A DNA stretch of 42,894 bases from a virus. The notes beneath the pieces are model-generated. The model ran no database searches and was not told the DNA's origin. It worked only from the letters and a program-made list of their open reading frames with translations. Below are positions 1-9,313 of the stretch, in pieces (position 1 is the first letter of the stretch; every line of letters starts with the position of its first letter). The stretch is taken from the IMG/VR virus record IMGVR_UViG_3300020477_000053, positions 1 to 42,894 of that record; one strand, written 5' to 3'. The position numbers were made by a program, and so were the translations under genes.

Positions 1-22
1 CCGTGCGTTATTATTATCTGAA

Positions 23-1381
23 ATGCAACGACGCGTGGAAACGCGGAAGACTCGCTGGACAGCACTCGATGGTCCACAGAGGAAGTTTGTTAATAGTGAG
101 CATCCTCATATACTGTTTGGCGGAGCGCGAGGAGGTTCGAAAAGTGTTGGAATGCTTCTAGCATTTCGCAAGCATGCGGAGAAGTACGGACGTGAGGCGC
201 AAGGCCTTCTGTTCCGCAGGTCATTCCCAGAAACGGGCGAGCTTATCAAGCTAGGTCAGTATGTCTTCGTACAAGAAGGTTGGGAATGGAAAGTCGGGGA
301 GCGAAAATGGGTTTCTCCCAGCGGATCCGTACTACAGTTGAAACACCTAGACGAGGATTCCGATGCTATGAAGCTTCAGGGATTTTCGGTAACCTTCTTA
401 GGTTTTGACGAACTCGGGAACTGGCCATCGCCAGAACCTATAGATTTGTTGCAGGCTACTATGCGCTCTGCTGCTGGCGTACCTGTGCTATTCCGCGCTT
501 CTGCCAACCCAGGCGGGCCAGGACATGGTTGGGTAAAAGAGCGGTATATTGATTCAGATGATGAGGATAGAATCTTCATACCGTCTAAAATACAAGATAA
601 TAAACCATTGATGGACAATGATCCTGGCTACATAGATAGGATAAAGGGTAGTGGTCCAGAATGGTTGGTTAAAGCTTGGTTAGAAGGTGACTGGAATATC
701 GCGCCTGGTGCATTTTTTGAGAATGTATGGGATCCATCTGTGCATGTTGTAGAACCATTTGATATCCCACTAGAGTGGCGACGTTGGAAGTCTTACGACC
801 ATGGGTACAAGTCACCGGCTGGATGCGTCTGGTTTACGCAAGACTATGATGGTATAATCTATATCTACAGAGAGCATTATTGGAGTTCAAAACCCAACAA
901 GGGTAGTGAAACGCCAATAGAAGATATAGCAAGGGAGATTTTAGACATTGAACAGAAGGAGCGTAAACAAAGCGTACGATTCCGCAATAATGTGGCGGAT
1001 TCGGCAATTTTTATTAGAGACGGTCGCCATAAAAGCGTTGCAGATGTATTTGCTGATTATGGCATTATGTGGGAGGCTAGCTCAAAGGGTCCAGGTTCTA
1101 GGGTACAAGGCTTACAAGAAATGGTGGATAGACTGAACGGTGGAACGCTCAAGGTCTTTAACACTTGTCAACATTGGTTACGTACTGTACCTTCGTTGCC
1201 TGCTGATCCAAAAAGAATAGAAGATATCGATACATCTGCTGAAGACCATTTGTTTGACGCCACACGATATGGGCTGATGATGAAGCGAGCTAGAAAGTTA
1301 AAGCCTAAGCCAAAAGCAATAGGACCAGCAAAGTTTACGATGGAGTGGTTTGATCAACTTGATGAACTGTACGAGATATAG
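23..1381 (+). CDS. terL: Terminase large subunit (DNA-packaging ATPase/nuclease)
   Basis: This is the packaging motor: it pumps DNA through the portal using ATP and cuts the concatemer. A Walker A motif (GGARGGSKS, residues 33-41), a Walker B segment (VTFLGFDE, 123-130) and an ASANPGG coupling motif (159-165) mark the ATPase. An RNase H-like nuclease follows, with Asp259 (SYDHGY), Asp326 (VADSAIF) and Asp408/Asp412 (DHLFDATRYG) as likely metal ligands. The ATG at 23 has no Shine-Dalgarno sequence, and the frame stays open back to base 2. The frame leaving the right end of the window enters here in phase, so position 23 is probably not the true start (see 42656-42894). The portal gene follows after two bases. 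The family call is firm; only the N-terminus is uncertain. Confidence 0.95.
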   Translation: MQRRVETRKTRWTALDGPQRKFVNSEHPHILFGGARGGSKSVGMLLAFRKHAEKYGREAQGLLFRRSFPETGELIKLGQYVFVQEGWEWKVGERKWVSPSGSVLQLKHLDEDSDAMKLQGFSVTFLGFDELGNWPSPEPIDLLQATMRSAAGVPVLFRASANPGGPGHGWVKERYIDSDDEDRIFIPSKIQDNKPLMDNDPGYIDRIKGSGPEWLVKAWLEGDWNIAPGAFFENVWDPSVHVVEPFDIPLEWRRWKSYDHGYKSPAGCVWFTQDYDGIIYIYREHYWSSKPNKGSETPIEDIAREILDIEQKERKQSVRFRNNVADSAIFIRDGRHKSVADVFADYGIMWEASSKGPGSRVQGLQEMVDRLNGGTLKVFNTCQHWLRTVPSLPADPKRIEDIDTSAEDHLFDATRYGLMMKRARKLKPKPKAIGPAKFTMEWFDQLDELYEI

Positions 1382-1383
1382 CA

Positions 1384-3435
1384 ATGGAAGACTTAAGCTT
1401 AAGCAATATTAATCCTAACGCCAACGTAGGTATTCCTGCAGATGCTAAAGGATTAATCAAAAAGTACCAACAGAATGTAGAGCTTTCTTACCAAAAGTGG
1501 AAGGCGAGGTATAAAGAGATTGAGTCAGCTCGGCGTTATTCTCTTGGTCGATTAAACGACAAAACAATGGGTATGAGTTCTGAACAACTATTTAGTCAGA
1601 GCAAGAGATTAATCAAAGGTAACATTATCCACGCGACATTACAAGGTTTGTTACCACACATTTATTCTAAGAATCCTGAAATCAAAGTAAGACCTGGGTT
1701 AAACGTCGATCCACAGGGATCTCAATACAGAGTAGCAGATTTATTCTCCAATACATTAGAAATTATACTGAACGAGTCATTAAAGAAAGCAAGGTTAAAA
1801 AAGGTTGCTAAACAAGTGTTGCGTTCTTGCATGACTAGTAAGATTGGTATAGTAAAGGTAACTTACCAAAGAGATTATTATAAGGATCCACTGGTTAGTA
1901 GAGAATTTAATGACGCTCAAGATAGCTTAGCAAAGATTCAAGACGATATTCGACAGCTCCAAGCTAATGATAGTTATTTTGGCGAGAAGGATGAGTTAGT
2001 AGAAGAAATCAAAATGACTATGAATGCATTATCTCAACGTGTTGAGGTTATGCAGCAAGAAGGTTTAAACCTGGGTTTTGTTAGACCAGAAGACTTTCGT
2101 ATGGATACATCGTTAGACTCCCTGCAAGACTATAATTCTGCAAGATGGATAGCGAATGTCACATGGATGACACCTTCTGATGTTATGGAGCGCTTTCAAT
2201 TAACAAAAAAAGATATTGAAAAATATACAATATACCGTAGAACAACAGAAGGAATTGTTAACCGCTTAAATAGAGATAGTGCTTCGTACAGCGGTGAAGA
2301 AGACGTAAACTTAGCAGTAGCCGTTTGGGAATACTGGGACAAAACAACACAAACTGTTTATACTTGGTGTGAAGGAAGCGATACATGGTGTAGAGAGCCA
2401 ATGGTGCCTACCAAGATGGGGGAGCGATTCTTTCCGTATTTTATTCTTGGTTTGAACTGGATTGATGGACAAGAATGGCCAGTATCCGAAACAGAATTGA
2501 TGATGAACTTGCAGGATGAGTATAACACAGTGCGAGATCAACTTGCTGAGCATAGAAAGTTATCTGCACCGTTTTATGTAGCAGACGCGTCTAGAGTTAA
2601 CGAAGAAGACATAGAAGTCTTTAGTAATGCTACTATTGGCGAAATTGCCATGATTAATGCATCTGGATTGGGTGTTAATCAAGTCTTTCAACCTGTGCAG
2701 ACTCCACCTATGAATCCAGTAGTATATGATACAACACCAATCAGAACCGATATGGAGTGGATCAGTGGTTTGGGTGACGCTCAGCGTGGTGGTATAATGC
2801 GAGCTAAGACAGCAACAGAAGCTAATATACAGCAAGAAGGGATGGCTTCTCGCATGCAAGAGAAGATCGATGCTACAGAGGATTGGTTGAAGGATATCGC
2901 TTGGTATTCTGCTGAAGTATTACTACAAGAGATCGAACCACAGAGAGCGATAGCAATCGCTGGTCCACAAGCATTTTGGCCTATACTTAATAAACAACAA
3001 CTCTACGATTCTGTTTTCATTAAGATAGCTGCTGGTAGTACTGGGATGCCAGATAACAACGCTGAAAGAATGCGTTGGATTGAACTAATGCCCATTATAA
3101 TGCAGAACATTCAAATGGTACAAATGATGAGGCAAGCGGGTGTACCAGATCAGTTTAATCCTTATGTTCAATTATTAGAAGAGACGTTTAAACGTTTCGA
3201 TGAAAGAATAGATATATCAAAGTTCTTACCACCAATGCCGCAAGATATACAGAATCATATGATGCAAAATATGATGATGCAGCAAGCTATGGGGCAAGGA
3301 CAGCAACAAGGCTTACCGAATGCTGTTCAACCCCCTCCACCCCCTCAAGGAGCAAATGAAGTCATGAATGCTCCTAATAATAGAGTAATGCAAAGATCTA
3401 GAAATCAACATCGACCACCACAGGGAGAAATGTAA
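1384..3435 (+). CDS. Portal (head-tail connector) protein
   Basis: The portal forms a dodecameric ring at one capsid vertex and is the conduit for DNA during packaging and ejection. At 683 residues this is a large portal, as is usual for podoviruses. Visible features are a basic helical N-terminus, a predicted coiled coil (about 178-226), the portal-typical phrase around FVRPEDFRMD (232-241), and a Gln/Met/Pro-rich C-terminal tail from about 620. It sits directly after the terminase large subunit and directly before the scaffold, the canonical place for a portal. Translation is probably coupled to terL. The call rests on context, length and general portal character rather than a catalytic motif. 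Confidence 0.88.
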   Translation: MEDLSLSNINPNANVGIPADAKGLIKKYQQNVELSYQKWKARYKEIESARRYSLGRLNDKTMGMSSEQLFSQSKRLIKGNIIHATLQGLLPHIYSKNPEIKVRPGLNVDPQGSQYRVADLFSNTLEIILNESLKKARLKKVAKQVLRSCMTSKIGIVKVTYQRDYYKDPLVSREFNDAQDSLAKIQDDIRQLQANDSYFGEKDELVEEIKMTMNALSQRVEVMQQEGLNLGFVRPEDFRMDTSLDSLQDYNSARWIANVTWMTPSDVMERFQLTKKDIEKYTIYRRTTEGIVNRLNRDSASYSGEEDVNLAVAVWEYWDKTTQTVYTWCEGSDTWCREPMVPTKMGERFFPYFILGLNWIDGQEWPVSETELMMNLQDEYNTVRDQLAEHRKLSAPFYVADASRVNEEDIEVFSNATIGEIAMINASGLGVNQVFQPVQTPPMNPVVYDTTPIRTDMEWISGLGDAQRGGIMRAKTATEANIQQEGMASRMQEKIDATEDWLKDIAWYSAEVLLQEIEPQRAIAIAGPQAFWPILNKQQLYDSVFIKIAAGSTGMPDNNAERMRWIELMPIIMQNIQMVQMMRQAGVPDQFNPYVQLLEETFKRFDERIDISKFLPPMPQDIQNHMMQNMMMQQAMGQGQQQGLPNAVQPPPPPQGANEVMNAPNNRVMQRSRNQHRPPQGEM

Positions 3436-4557
3436 ATGGCCGAGACACAGCAAGTTGAAGAGACACAACCAACAACATTTGACGTTATATCGGAGGCGTT
3501 TGACGAACTACACAAAGATGATCCTGTTATAGAAGAGACACCCGTTGAAGCTTCAGAGGAGGTAGTTAATGCCGAACCAGAGTCAGAAGTTACCGCAGAA
3601 TCAGACGTTAAAGCTCCCACCTACCAAGAAGCTCAGGACGCACAGCAAGACGCGGGGAGTGGGAATAATATTACAGAAGAATCAAAAGAAGAACTTCAAA
3701 CAAGCGAGAGAATTCAAGAGGCAGAAGGTCTAGCCTCTGAAGATGCGGAGGTTTACGACCACTTAAAACCAAAAGCTCAAGAACGTTTTAAGCATTGGAT
3801 AGACAAGGCTAACTCATTAGAGCGCGAATACAATACCATGTTAAGTGGTAATAACCAGTTACATAGCATTATAGAAGGTAGCACAACAAATCCCCAACAA
3901 TTAGGTTGGGCTTTAGAAATGTTTAAGGGTTTGAATTCTGGTAATTATGCTATGGCAGTAAATTCCTTGAAAGCACTAGATCAATTTTCAGATAAGGTTG
4001 CTAAGACTTTAGGTGTGCAGACTGAAGGAAATGAAAAATCTAATTTTAGCGATTTTGAAGATCTCTCCGGTGCTGTTGAGAACTTAGAGATGAGTGAAGA
4101 GTGGGCTAACAAACTTGCCGCGCAAAGAACCGCGCAAAACTCTATGCATCAAGCACAAAATAATTTTAGACAGCAAAACTATCAACAAGCCAATATGATG
4201 CAGCAGATGGAAGCGCATAAAAATCAGGCATTTCAACAGATTGAAGCCTGGGAAAACAATTTGACTGAAAAAGATCCCGATTATGGCTTGAAGAAGGATA
4301 TAATGATAGAAATGGGTACTCAACTTGCCCAATCGGATGTACCACCTGATCAGTGGCTTCCGGTTCTGCAGAATCAGTACCAAATGCTTTCGAGAGGTAT
4401 GGGTGTAGCCGGCGGATCGAAAAGCAAAGCTAGTAAACGTTCTGGGCCCCTAGCACCTGGTTCCGGCAATAGTGGCACTGTAAATGTGACAGAGTTAAAG
4501 ACTCCGGAAGTAACACCAGAGTTTCTTCAGGCGCATTTAGATGCCATGCACGAATAA
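3436..4557 (+). CDS. Scaffolding protein
   Basis: Likely internal scaffold that guides capsid assembly and then leaves or is degraded. The 373-residue product is very acidic at the N-terminus (runs of Glu, Thr and Val), helical and Gln/Asn-rich in the middle (about 225-275), and lacks hydrophobic core segments, which is typical of scaffolds. A short helix ending EFLQAHLDAMHE could be the capsid-binding tail. The ATG follows the portal stop with no spacer, and a GGGAG ribosome site lies inside the end of the portal gene. Its place between portal and capsid genes is diagnostic. A head protease is not seen, so scaffold removal would have to be non-proteolytic or use another enzyme. Confidence 0.85.
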   Translation: MAETQQVEETQPTTFDVISEAFDELHKDDPVIEETPVEASEEVVNAEPESEVTAESDVKAPTYQEAQDAQQDAGSGNNITEESKEELQTSERIQEAEGLASEDAEVYDHLKPKAQERFKHWIDKANSLEREYNTMLSGNNQLHSIIEGSTTNPQQLGWALEMFKGLNSGNYAMAVNSLKALDQFSDKVAKTLGVQTEGNEKSNFSDFEDLSGAVENLEMSEEWANKLAAQRTAQNSMHQAQNNFRQQNYQQANMMQQMEAHKNQAFQQIEAWENNLTEKDPDYGLKKDIMIEMGTQLAQSDVPPDQWLPVLQNQYQMLSRGMGVAGGSKSKASKRSGPLAPGSGNSGTVNVTELKTPEVTPEFLQAHLDAMHE

Positions 4558-4657
4558 CAGGATTAGATGAGAGCTGGATTCATCACCAGTAGCACGTATA
4601 GGCCTTCGTGTGGCCATCCCTGTTCCACATAATTACATTCCTTTTGGAGGGAAATAA
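4558..4657 (+). promoter_or_regulatory. Leader before the capsid gene
   Basis: This 100-base gap in an otherwise gapless operon precedes the most highly expressed gene. It holds a short GGCC-loop-GGCC stem at about 4602-4616, a weak -10-like CATAAT at about 4629-4634, and a strong ribosome site (TTTTGGAGGG) before the capsid ATG at 4658. A capsid-specific promoter or an mRNA-processing site is plausible, but no convincing -35 element is visible. Confidence 0.3.
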
Positions 4658-5851
4658 ATGGCTACTCAAACAGCATTAGCTGCAGCAGACATTACCCAAC
4701 TAGGATATGTAGCTCTTCAGAATTATTTGAAGAATAAACCTATTGACCAGGTCGCGACGGAACGTCCCCTGCTCAAAGCTCTCATGGCTAAGAAAAAGAC
4801 ATGGGGCGGCGGTAAAGAAAATATCGTTGAGCAGATTCGTACTGGTTATGATAACCACTTTGAGTGGTTTGGTGATACCTCACTAAACACCTCGGACACT
4901 GTTGGTTATAACACCCGCGATACTGTAAGACAGGCTTATTATCCTTGGAACTCGGCACACGACGGTTTCAAGTTCTCTGAAGACTACTTGCTTGGTAACG
5001 GTATTCTTATTGGCGATTCACAAAGCCCGCGTAACTCAAGCGCCGCGAGTCTTGTACAACTAACCAACGTCTTTAACGAGTCTATGGAAGTGCTTCGACT
5101 TGGTTTCGAGAAGATCCTCGATCAGTCTTTGCATCTCGATGGCACGATTAGCGTGGGTGGTGGTACTTCAACGGCTAACAAAGCGATCAATGGTCTTGAC
5201 TTTATCGTTCCTTGCGTATCTCATACGGGTACGGTTGGAGGTATTGATCGATCAAGTAACGAGTTCTGGCGTAACCAAATCGATATGGGTGCTGGTCTTA
5301 ATGTAACGACCGGTGCTTCGTATGGTAATGGTTATCCCGGTGATGAATTGCTTGCTCCTATGCAGACGATGTGGCGTGCATGTCAGAAGAATGGCGGAAG
5401 TCCTAACTTTCTTTTGGCGGGTACTGACTTCATTACTTCATATGAGGCCGCAATTGACGCAAAACTTAGTCGTTATGCTGTACAACCTGGTTCAGGTCAA
5501 GCTCCTTGGAATGCGGATCCGTCTATGGAAATCAAAGAAGGTGGCACGTTCACCGGTATGTATTTCCAAGGCGTACCTATTTTCTGGGATCCTGTTTTTG
5601 AAGATCTTGATGGTATTGCCGGTGCTGATGAAAGTAACGGACTTACGGTTGCATGGAGCAAACGTTGCTACATGTTGAACCTAAACCATTTAACTCTTCG
5701 TCCGATTCAGGATAACGATATGATTGCGAGGAAGCCTCCTCGTGAGCATACTAGTTATAACTACTACTGGGGCATGACATGGCGTGGCGCGCTAACCGCG
5801 AACCGCTGTAATTGTCACGGCGTAATTATGGCTAATGGTTTAGCTACGTAG
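4658..5851 (+). CDS. Major capsid protein (HK97-like fold expected)
   Basis: Main shell protein of the head. The 397-residue product has an alpha-helical N-terminal arm (ALAAADITQLGYVALQNYL), a Gly/Asn-rich central part and a C-terminal segment (FWDPVFEDLD followed by CYMLNLNHLTLRP) of the kind seen in HK97-fold capsid proteins that are not cleaved by a protease. It has its own leader with a strong GGAGGG ribosome site, and a very stable hairpin follows the stop. Codon use is more GC-rich and regular than in its neighbours, which fits high expression. Order (portal, scaffold, capsid) and length support the call. Confidence 0.9.
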   Translation: MATQTALAAADITQLGYVALQNYLKNKPIDQVATERPLLKALMAKKKTWGGGKENIVEQIRTGYDNHFEWFGDTSLNTSDTVGYNTRDTVRQAYYPWNSAHDGFKFSEDYLLGNGILIGDSQSPRNSSAASLVQLTNVFNESMEVLRLGFEKILDQSLHLDGTISVGGGTSTANKAINGLDFIVPCVSHTGTVGGIDRSSNEFWRNQIDMGAGLNVTTGASYGNGYPGDELLAPMQTMWRACQKNGGSPNFLLAGTDFITSYEAAIDAKLSRYAVQPGSGQAPWNADPSMEIKEGGTFTGMYFQGVPIFWDPVFEDLDGIAGADESNGLTVAWSKRCYMLNLNHLTLRPIQDNDMIARKPPREHTSYNYYWGMTWRGALTANRCNCHGVIMANGLAT

Positions 5852-5859
5852 TAAAACTT

Positions 5860-5891
5860 GAGTCTTGGGGGGCTTCGGCCCCCCTAGATTC
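5860..5891 (+). terminator. UUCG-capped hairpin after the capsid gene
   Basis: GAGTCT-T-GGGGGGC-TTCG-GCCCCCC-T-AGATTC: 13 pairs interrupted by one T/T mismatch, closed by a UUCG tetraloop. It starts nine bases after the capsid stop and sits in front of the ribosome site of the next gene. There is no uridine run after it, so it may be a leaky terminator or an RNA-stabilising element that keeps capsid mRNA abundant relative to downstream genes. Confidence 0.75.
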
Positions 5892-5907
5892 TTCAGGGGA
5901 GAGAAAC

Positions 5908-6255
5908 ATGAATGTACCAATTTTACAGGTTATGGTAAGAAAAGATCAATTTTCAACGGTTCAAAAGACTATTCCGGCTCATGAGTTCCCAATATGGATA
6001 TCTGGTTGGGGTAATGAAAACCTTGAGATTATAGGCAAGACTGACGAACGTCATGAAATAGATGATTTCGATGCAGAAATAAATCGATTAGAACGATCAC
6101 ACGGTGCTGGTAAACTTAAAGAAGTATTTGGTGCAAGTTACATGGATGGGATAGAAGTTTCTATAAATCGTATTATAGAAAAGGAGAAGAAAGCAGATGG
6201 CAGCGAGAACACTGCTAAGTCTAAGAACAGAGCTAGCACAGAGACTAGGGTTTAG
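5908..6255 (+). CDS. Small protein of the head-tail region, unknown
   Basis: A 115-residue protein I do not recognise. It has a compact N-terminal half with beta character (IPAHEFPIWISGWGNENLEIIG) and a charged Lys/Ser-rich C-terminal tail. A good ribosome site (CAGGGGAGAG) precedes the ATG. The last 59 bases overlap the start of the adaptor gene in another frame. Position between the capsid protein and the adaptor suggests a minor head, decoration or connector-associated protein, but nothing in the sequence proves this. Confidence 0.7.
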   Translation: MNVPILQVMVRKDQFSTVQKTIPAHEFPIWISGWGNENLEIIGKTDERHEIDDFDAEINRLERSHGAGKLKEVFGASYMDGIEVSINRIIEKEKKADGSENTAKSKNRASTETRV

Positions 6256-6982
6256 TTCATCTGGTAGCGGTGCTATACTCCAAAAGGATTTACTGAATTC
6301 TGCTTTAAGAAGTGGGCAGGAGCAACTGTTTTATGAATTTGGTGATATATTAACCAACAAAATAAATGATACAGTTCCTGGCACGACGGTAGCAAACCAA
6401 ACTACATATAATGTTCCCAGTGATTGCAACTTACGCAAGCCATTGGTGGTCTCTGTTAAGCGAGCTAGTGATGAAAATTATATTGCTATTCCATCGGGTA
6501 TCTCCCCTGCAGAGCATAACTATGAATCCATTAATACACAGCTTCCAGAGCGTTGGGATATTCTCGAAGATGGTGGCGTACCTAAATTAGAATTATGGCC
6601 TGCGCCTGATACATCAGATGACAATATTAGACTAGAATATAATTCTGGTTTAAAACCTTTTACAGAGGATATTGATTTAACATCGATAGAGCCTCAATTA
6701 ATACTACTTCATGGTATTACAACCATGAAAGCTCACTATCGACAACCTGATTACGAGATATACGCAGGACAATTAGAATCGCTGTTAGGACGTATAAGAG
6801 CAGCACTAACGCAGCGACATCGTCGATTCAAACGCACATCGAGTTTTGTACTCGCTGTATCTCCAGAGCAGCAACCGGTTAGTTCGAGTGTTACACAACA
6901 GATTAATAATATTATCTCATCCAGTACACATATTATACCGGCAAGTGGTTCTGGTACGTACATAGTAACCGCTACTTCATAG
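6197..6982 (+). CDS. Head-tail adaptor / tail tubular protein A-like
   Basis: Likely the ring that joins portal and tail (the role of P22 gp4 or T7 gp11). The N-terminal helical part (LLSLRTELAQRLGF, LNSALRSGQEQLFYEFG) followed by a beta-rich part (VPKLELWPAPD, NIRLEYNSGLKPFTED) and a helix that counts residues along the ring (LILLHGITTMKAHYRQPDYE) match the general pattern of podoviral adaptors, which typically contain a phrase like PKLELWPAP. Length 261. The Ser/Thr-rich C-terminal tail (from about 215) is extra. Ribosome site AAAAGGAGAAG lies inside the preceding gene. Confidence 0.75.
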   Translation: MAARTLLSLRTELAQRLGFSSSGSGAILQKDLLNSALRSGQEQLFYEFGDILTNKINDTVPGTTVANQTTYNVPSDCNLRKPLVVSVKRASDENYIAIPSGISPAEHNYESINTQLPERWDILEDGGVPKLELWPAPDTSDDNIRLEYNSGLKPFTEDIDLTSIEPQLILLHGITTMKAHYRQPDYEIYAGQLESLLGRIRAALTQRHRRFKRTSSFVLAVSPEQQPVSSSVTQQINNIISSSTHIIPASGSGTYIVTATS

Positions 6983-6991
6983 GAATTATTT

Positions 6992-7924
6992 ATGGCAGTT
7001 GAAAAAGTAATTAATATGACGGCTCGCTCGTCATCTGGGCTAGCATATGATGATTATCTTTATCTAACTAGAGAAGCACCGCTCACTGATGAGAAAGTAC
7101 AAGCCTCTGTTGTTCGTGATTTTGTATTAAGCGGTATAAAAACAAGTTCGAATAGTGGTTTAGCGCAGACCTCTTCAGCTTATGCAGCGGCAAATCCAGA
7201 GTATGAATTATCTGTAGATGCTAACAATTTAGCTACAGTTACAGCGGTAACATCTGATTACATTATAATCCAAGATATAACAGATAATTCTACGAAAAAA
7301 GCATTAATATCTGATGTTGTTTCAACCGGTAGTATAGATGGTGTTACAGCCGGCACTAATTTAAACGGCGGCGGCACTAGTGGCACAGTAACATTAAATC
7401 TTGATACAACCATTACAGGTTTGACTTCGGTTACGTCTACAGATTTTGTTGGAGCTTTAACAGGTAATGCAGACACAGCGACCACTGCTGCTACAGTAAC
7501 AGGTGCAACACAGGCAGCTATTACTAGCGCTGCGAACTTAGCAACAGTAGGTACTATTACAACAGGAACGTGGGAAGGCACGGATATAGCCGCGGGATAT
7601 TTAGCAGATACTGCTGTTACACCCGGTTCATATACTTTATCAAGCATAACAGTTGATCAACAAGGTAGAATAACGGCAGCCTCTAGTGGTTCAGCAGGAG
7701 GAACGGGAACAGTAACTAGCGTAGGGAGCGGCACGGGTTTAACCGGTGGTCCTATTACGGGTTCTGGAACCTTAGCGGTTGCAGATACCGCTGTTACTCC
7801 AGGATCGTATACAAATGCTGATATCACTGTGGACCAACAGGGAAGAATAACAGCTGCCGCGAGTGGATCTGGTGGTGGTGACCCAGCAGGAACGGCCGTA
7901 GCCATGGCCATAGCTCTAGGATAG
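6992..7924 (+). CDS. Tail fibre protein with repeated shaft modules
   Basis: First gene of the fibre array. The 310-residue product starts with a non-repetitive N-terminal part (about 1-50, with DDYLYLTREAPLTDEKVQA) that could attach to the tail. A low-complexity Thr/Ala/Gly shaft follows. Near the C-terminus a module of about 55 residues occurs twice (each with AVTPGSY, VDQQGRITAA and a Ser/Gly stop), separated by the GTGLTGGPITGSGTL phrase common in fibre shafts. No receptor-binding head domain is visible, so it may be a stalk that carries the small adhesins encoded next. Confidence 0.75.
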   Translation: MAVEKVINMTARSSSGLAYDDYLYLTREAPLTDEKVQASVVRDFVLSGIKTSSNSGLAQTSSAYAAANPEYELSVDANNLATVTAVTSDYIIIQDITDNSTKKALISDVVSTGSIDGVTAGTNLNGGGTSGTVTLNLDTTITGLTSVTSTDFVGALTGNADTATTAATVTGATQAAITSAANLATVGTITTGTWEGTDIAAGYLADTAVTPGSYTLSSITVDQQGRITAASSGSAGGTGTVTSVGSGTGLTGGPITGSGTLAVADTAVTPGSYTNADITVDQQGRITAAASGSGGGDPAGTAVAMAIALG

Positions 7925-7933
7925 GAGGGTAAT

Positions 7934-8287
7934 ATGGCGAATCATTTCACATTTGGCGCAGCAAATTTGTCAAATAATACGCGTACAGATGTTTATACAG
8001 TCCCACATACTGGTGGATCTTCAGCAAGCACTACTGCGGTTGTGCATTCATGCACTGTAGCTAACACGCACGCGACAGATACGGTCAATGTTACCCTAGA
8101 AGTATACGATAATAGCACTACTACTTACTTCCCAGTGGCCTCTACGGTGCCAGTACCTGCAGATTCTGCGCTAGTTTTGGATGGTGTTAAGGTAAATCTT
8201 GAGGCTCAAGACAAATTAACAGCAACATCATCAAATACTAGCGGTAATTTGACAGTTTTTGCGTCGGTTTTAAGGATAGAACCATAA
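7934..8287 (+). CDS. Small beta-rich virion protein
   Basis: A 117-residue Thr/Val/Ser-rich protein. Alternating residues (TAVVHSCTVANTHATDTVNV, LTATSSNTSGNLTVFASVL) predict a single beta-sandwich domain such as those used for capsid decoration or as fibre knobs. Strong ribosome site (ATAGGAGGG) upstream. It lies in the fibre array between a shaft protein and a linker protein, so a fibre knob or collar decoration is the simplest reading. No family was recognised with confidence. Confidence 0.65.
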   Translation: MANHFTFGAANLSNNTRTDVYTVPHTGGSSASTTAVVHSCTVANTHATDTVNVTLEVYDNSTTTYFPVASTVPVPADSALVLDGVKVNLEAQDKLTATSSNTSGNLTVFASVLRIEP

Positions 8288-8288
8288 A

Positions 8289-8735
8289 ATGGCATATTTA
8301 GGCAAGGTAGACATGAATGATGCTAATATCAAGCATTATTCATTAACCGGATCAACACTAACAACCGTAGATATTGGCTGGGTGCCACCCAGTGAGCAGA
8401 GTTTACGCGTAACTATTAACGGCGTAGTTCAGCAGGGTGATACTTTCAGTTATTCAGGCTCTAACCTTACCCTAGGTGGTCCTCTGGTTGCTACAGATAC
8501 GCTAGAGGTTGTAGGTATTGAGAGTGTTGGGCGCATACTCGTCCCAGCAGATGATTCTGTGACGGCGGATCAAACAAACTTTTTTCATAGGGATGCATTT
8601 TATGAAAATACACAAACTATAACTAGTAATTACACGATAACAGCAAGTAAGAACGCTATGACAGCAGGAGATATCTCAGTGAATAGTGGAGTAACTGTAA
8701 CAGTCCCCACTGGGGCAAGGTGGGTAATAGTATGA
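8289..8735 (+). CDS. Fibre linker protein, MAYLG type
   Basis: A 148-residue protein beginning MAYLGK, an N-terminus common in fibre proteins of marine podoviruses. It has a beta-rich core (QSLRVTINGVVQQGD, LEVVGIESVG), a short NFFHRDAFYENTQTITSNYT segment and a C-terminus with SVNSGVTVTVPTGARWVIV, the typical end of a fibre stalk. It is similar in plan to the product of 11998-12432 and the two are probably distant paralogs. The stop overlaps the next start (ATGA). Confidence 0.65.
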   Translation: MAYLGKVDMNDANIKHYSLTGSTLTTVDIGWVPPSEQSLRVTINGVVQQGDTFSYSGSNLTLGGPLVATDTLEVVGIESVGRILVPADDSVTADQTNFFHRDAFYENTQTITSNYTITASKNAMTAGDISVNSGVTVTVPTGARWVIV

Positions 8736-9313
8736 GCACGTTATTTGTAGATACAGTAGAACCAGAAGGTGCAACTACAACATTAACTCTTGGAGCCAGT
8801 GGTGATACTGTTGCGCTTGGAGCGGGCGCTCTAGCATCTGGATTCGGCGGTGGAAAGATATTGCAAGTGGTGCAGGGAACAGTTTTGGACGATACGCAAA
8901 GCACCACTAGCGCATCATTTGTCGATATGAGTCCATCGCTTACCGCTACTATAACGCCGTCGGCTACCTCGTCAAAGATTCTAGTTAATTTTGTAGTAAC
9001 TACTGGTGCTAATGAAGGTTGGCATGCTTTTTATAGAATGTTGAGAGGCGCTACTCCTATTGGGGTAGGTGTGGCTAATGGCTCAAGAAAGCAAGCAACA
9101 ATGGAGGTTAGCACAGGGGCTATAGCAATCGCAGATCCAGGAACTATGACTTATCTAGACAGTCCATCAACAACGTCTGCAACTGTTTATAAAATACAGT
9201 GGGCAACAGAATCGGCTGGAACTATATACTTGAATAGGTCCCATACTTGGACAGATTCATCGAACTGGATGACAGGAATATCAACAATAACCTTGATGGA
9301 GATAGGAGTATGA
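8732..9313 (+). CDS. Fibre/adhesin paralog, class B
   Basis: A 193-residue member of the fibre array. I start it at the ATG at 8732 (MSTLFVDTVEP) because this overlaps the previous stop and matches the N-terminus of its paralogs; an in-frame GTG at 8720 is less likely. The anchor module (about 1-40) is followed by a beta-rich domain shared with the product of 12429-13049: both contain TSSKIL, then DSP(S/N)TTS, then YLNR. The C-terminus, STITLMEIGV, packs like a trimeric fibre tip. Probably a receptor-binding or shaft component. Confidence 0.7.
   Translation: MSTLFVDTVEPEGATTTLTLGASGDTVALGAGALASGFGGGKILQVVQGTVLDDTQSTTSASFVDMSPSLTATITPSATSSKILVNFVVTTGANEGWHAFYRMLRGATPIGVGVANGSRKQATMEVSTGAIAIADPGTMTYLDSPSTTSATVYKIQWATESAGTIYLNRSHTWTDSSNWMTGISTITLMEIGV

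Noticed and set aside
7258-7911. Long minus-strand frames opposite the first fibre gene (7258-7647, 7657-7911)
   Set aside because: They are Val/Pro/Ala-rich mirror images of the Thr/Gly/Ala-rich fibre repeats, with no ribosome sites and no coupling; similar shadows occur opposite 11297-11998 and 13049-13789.
8720-8731. GTG at 8720 as the start of the first class B adhesin
   Set aside because: The ATG at 8732 overlaps the previous stop and gives the N-terminus shared by all paralogs.
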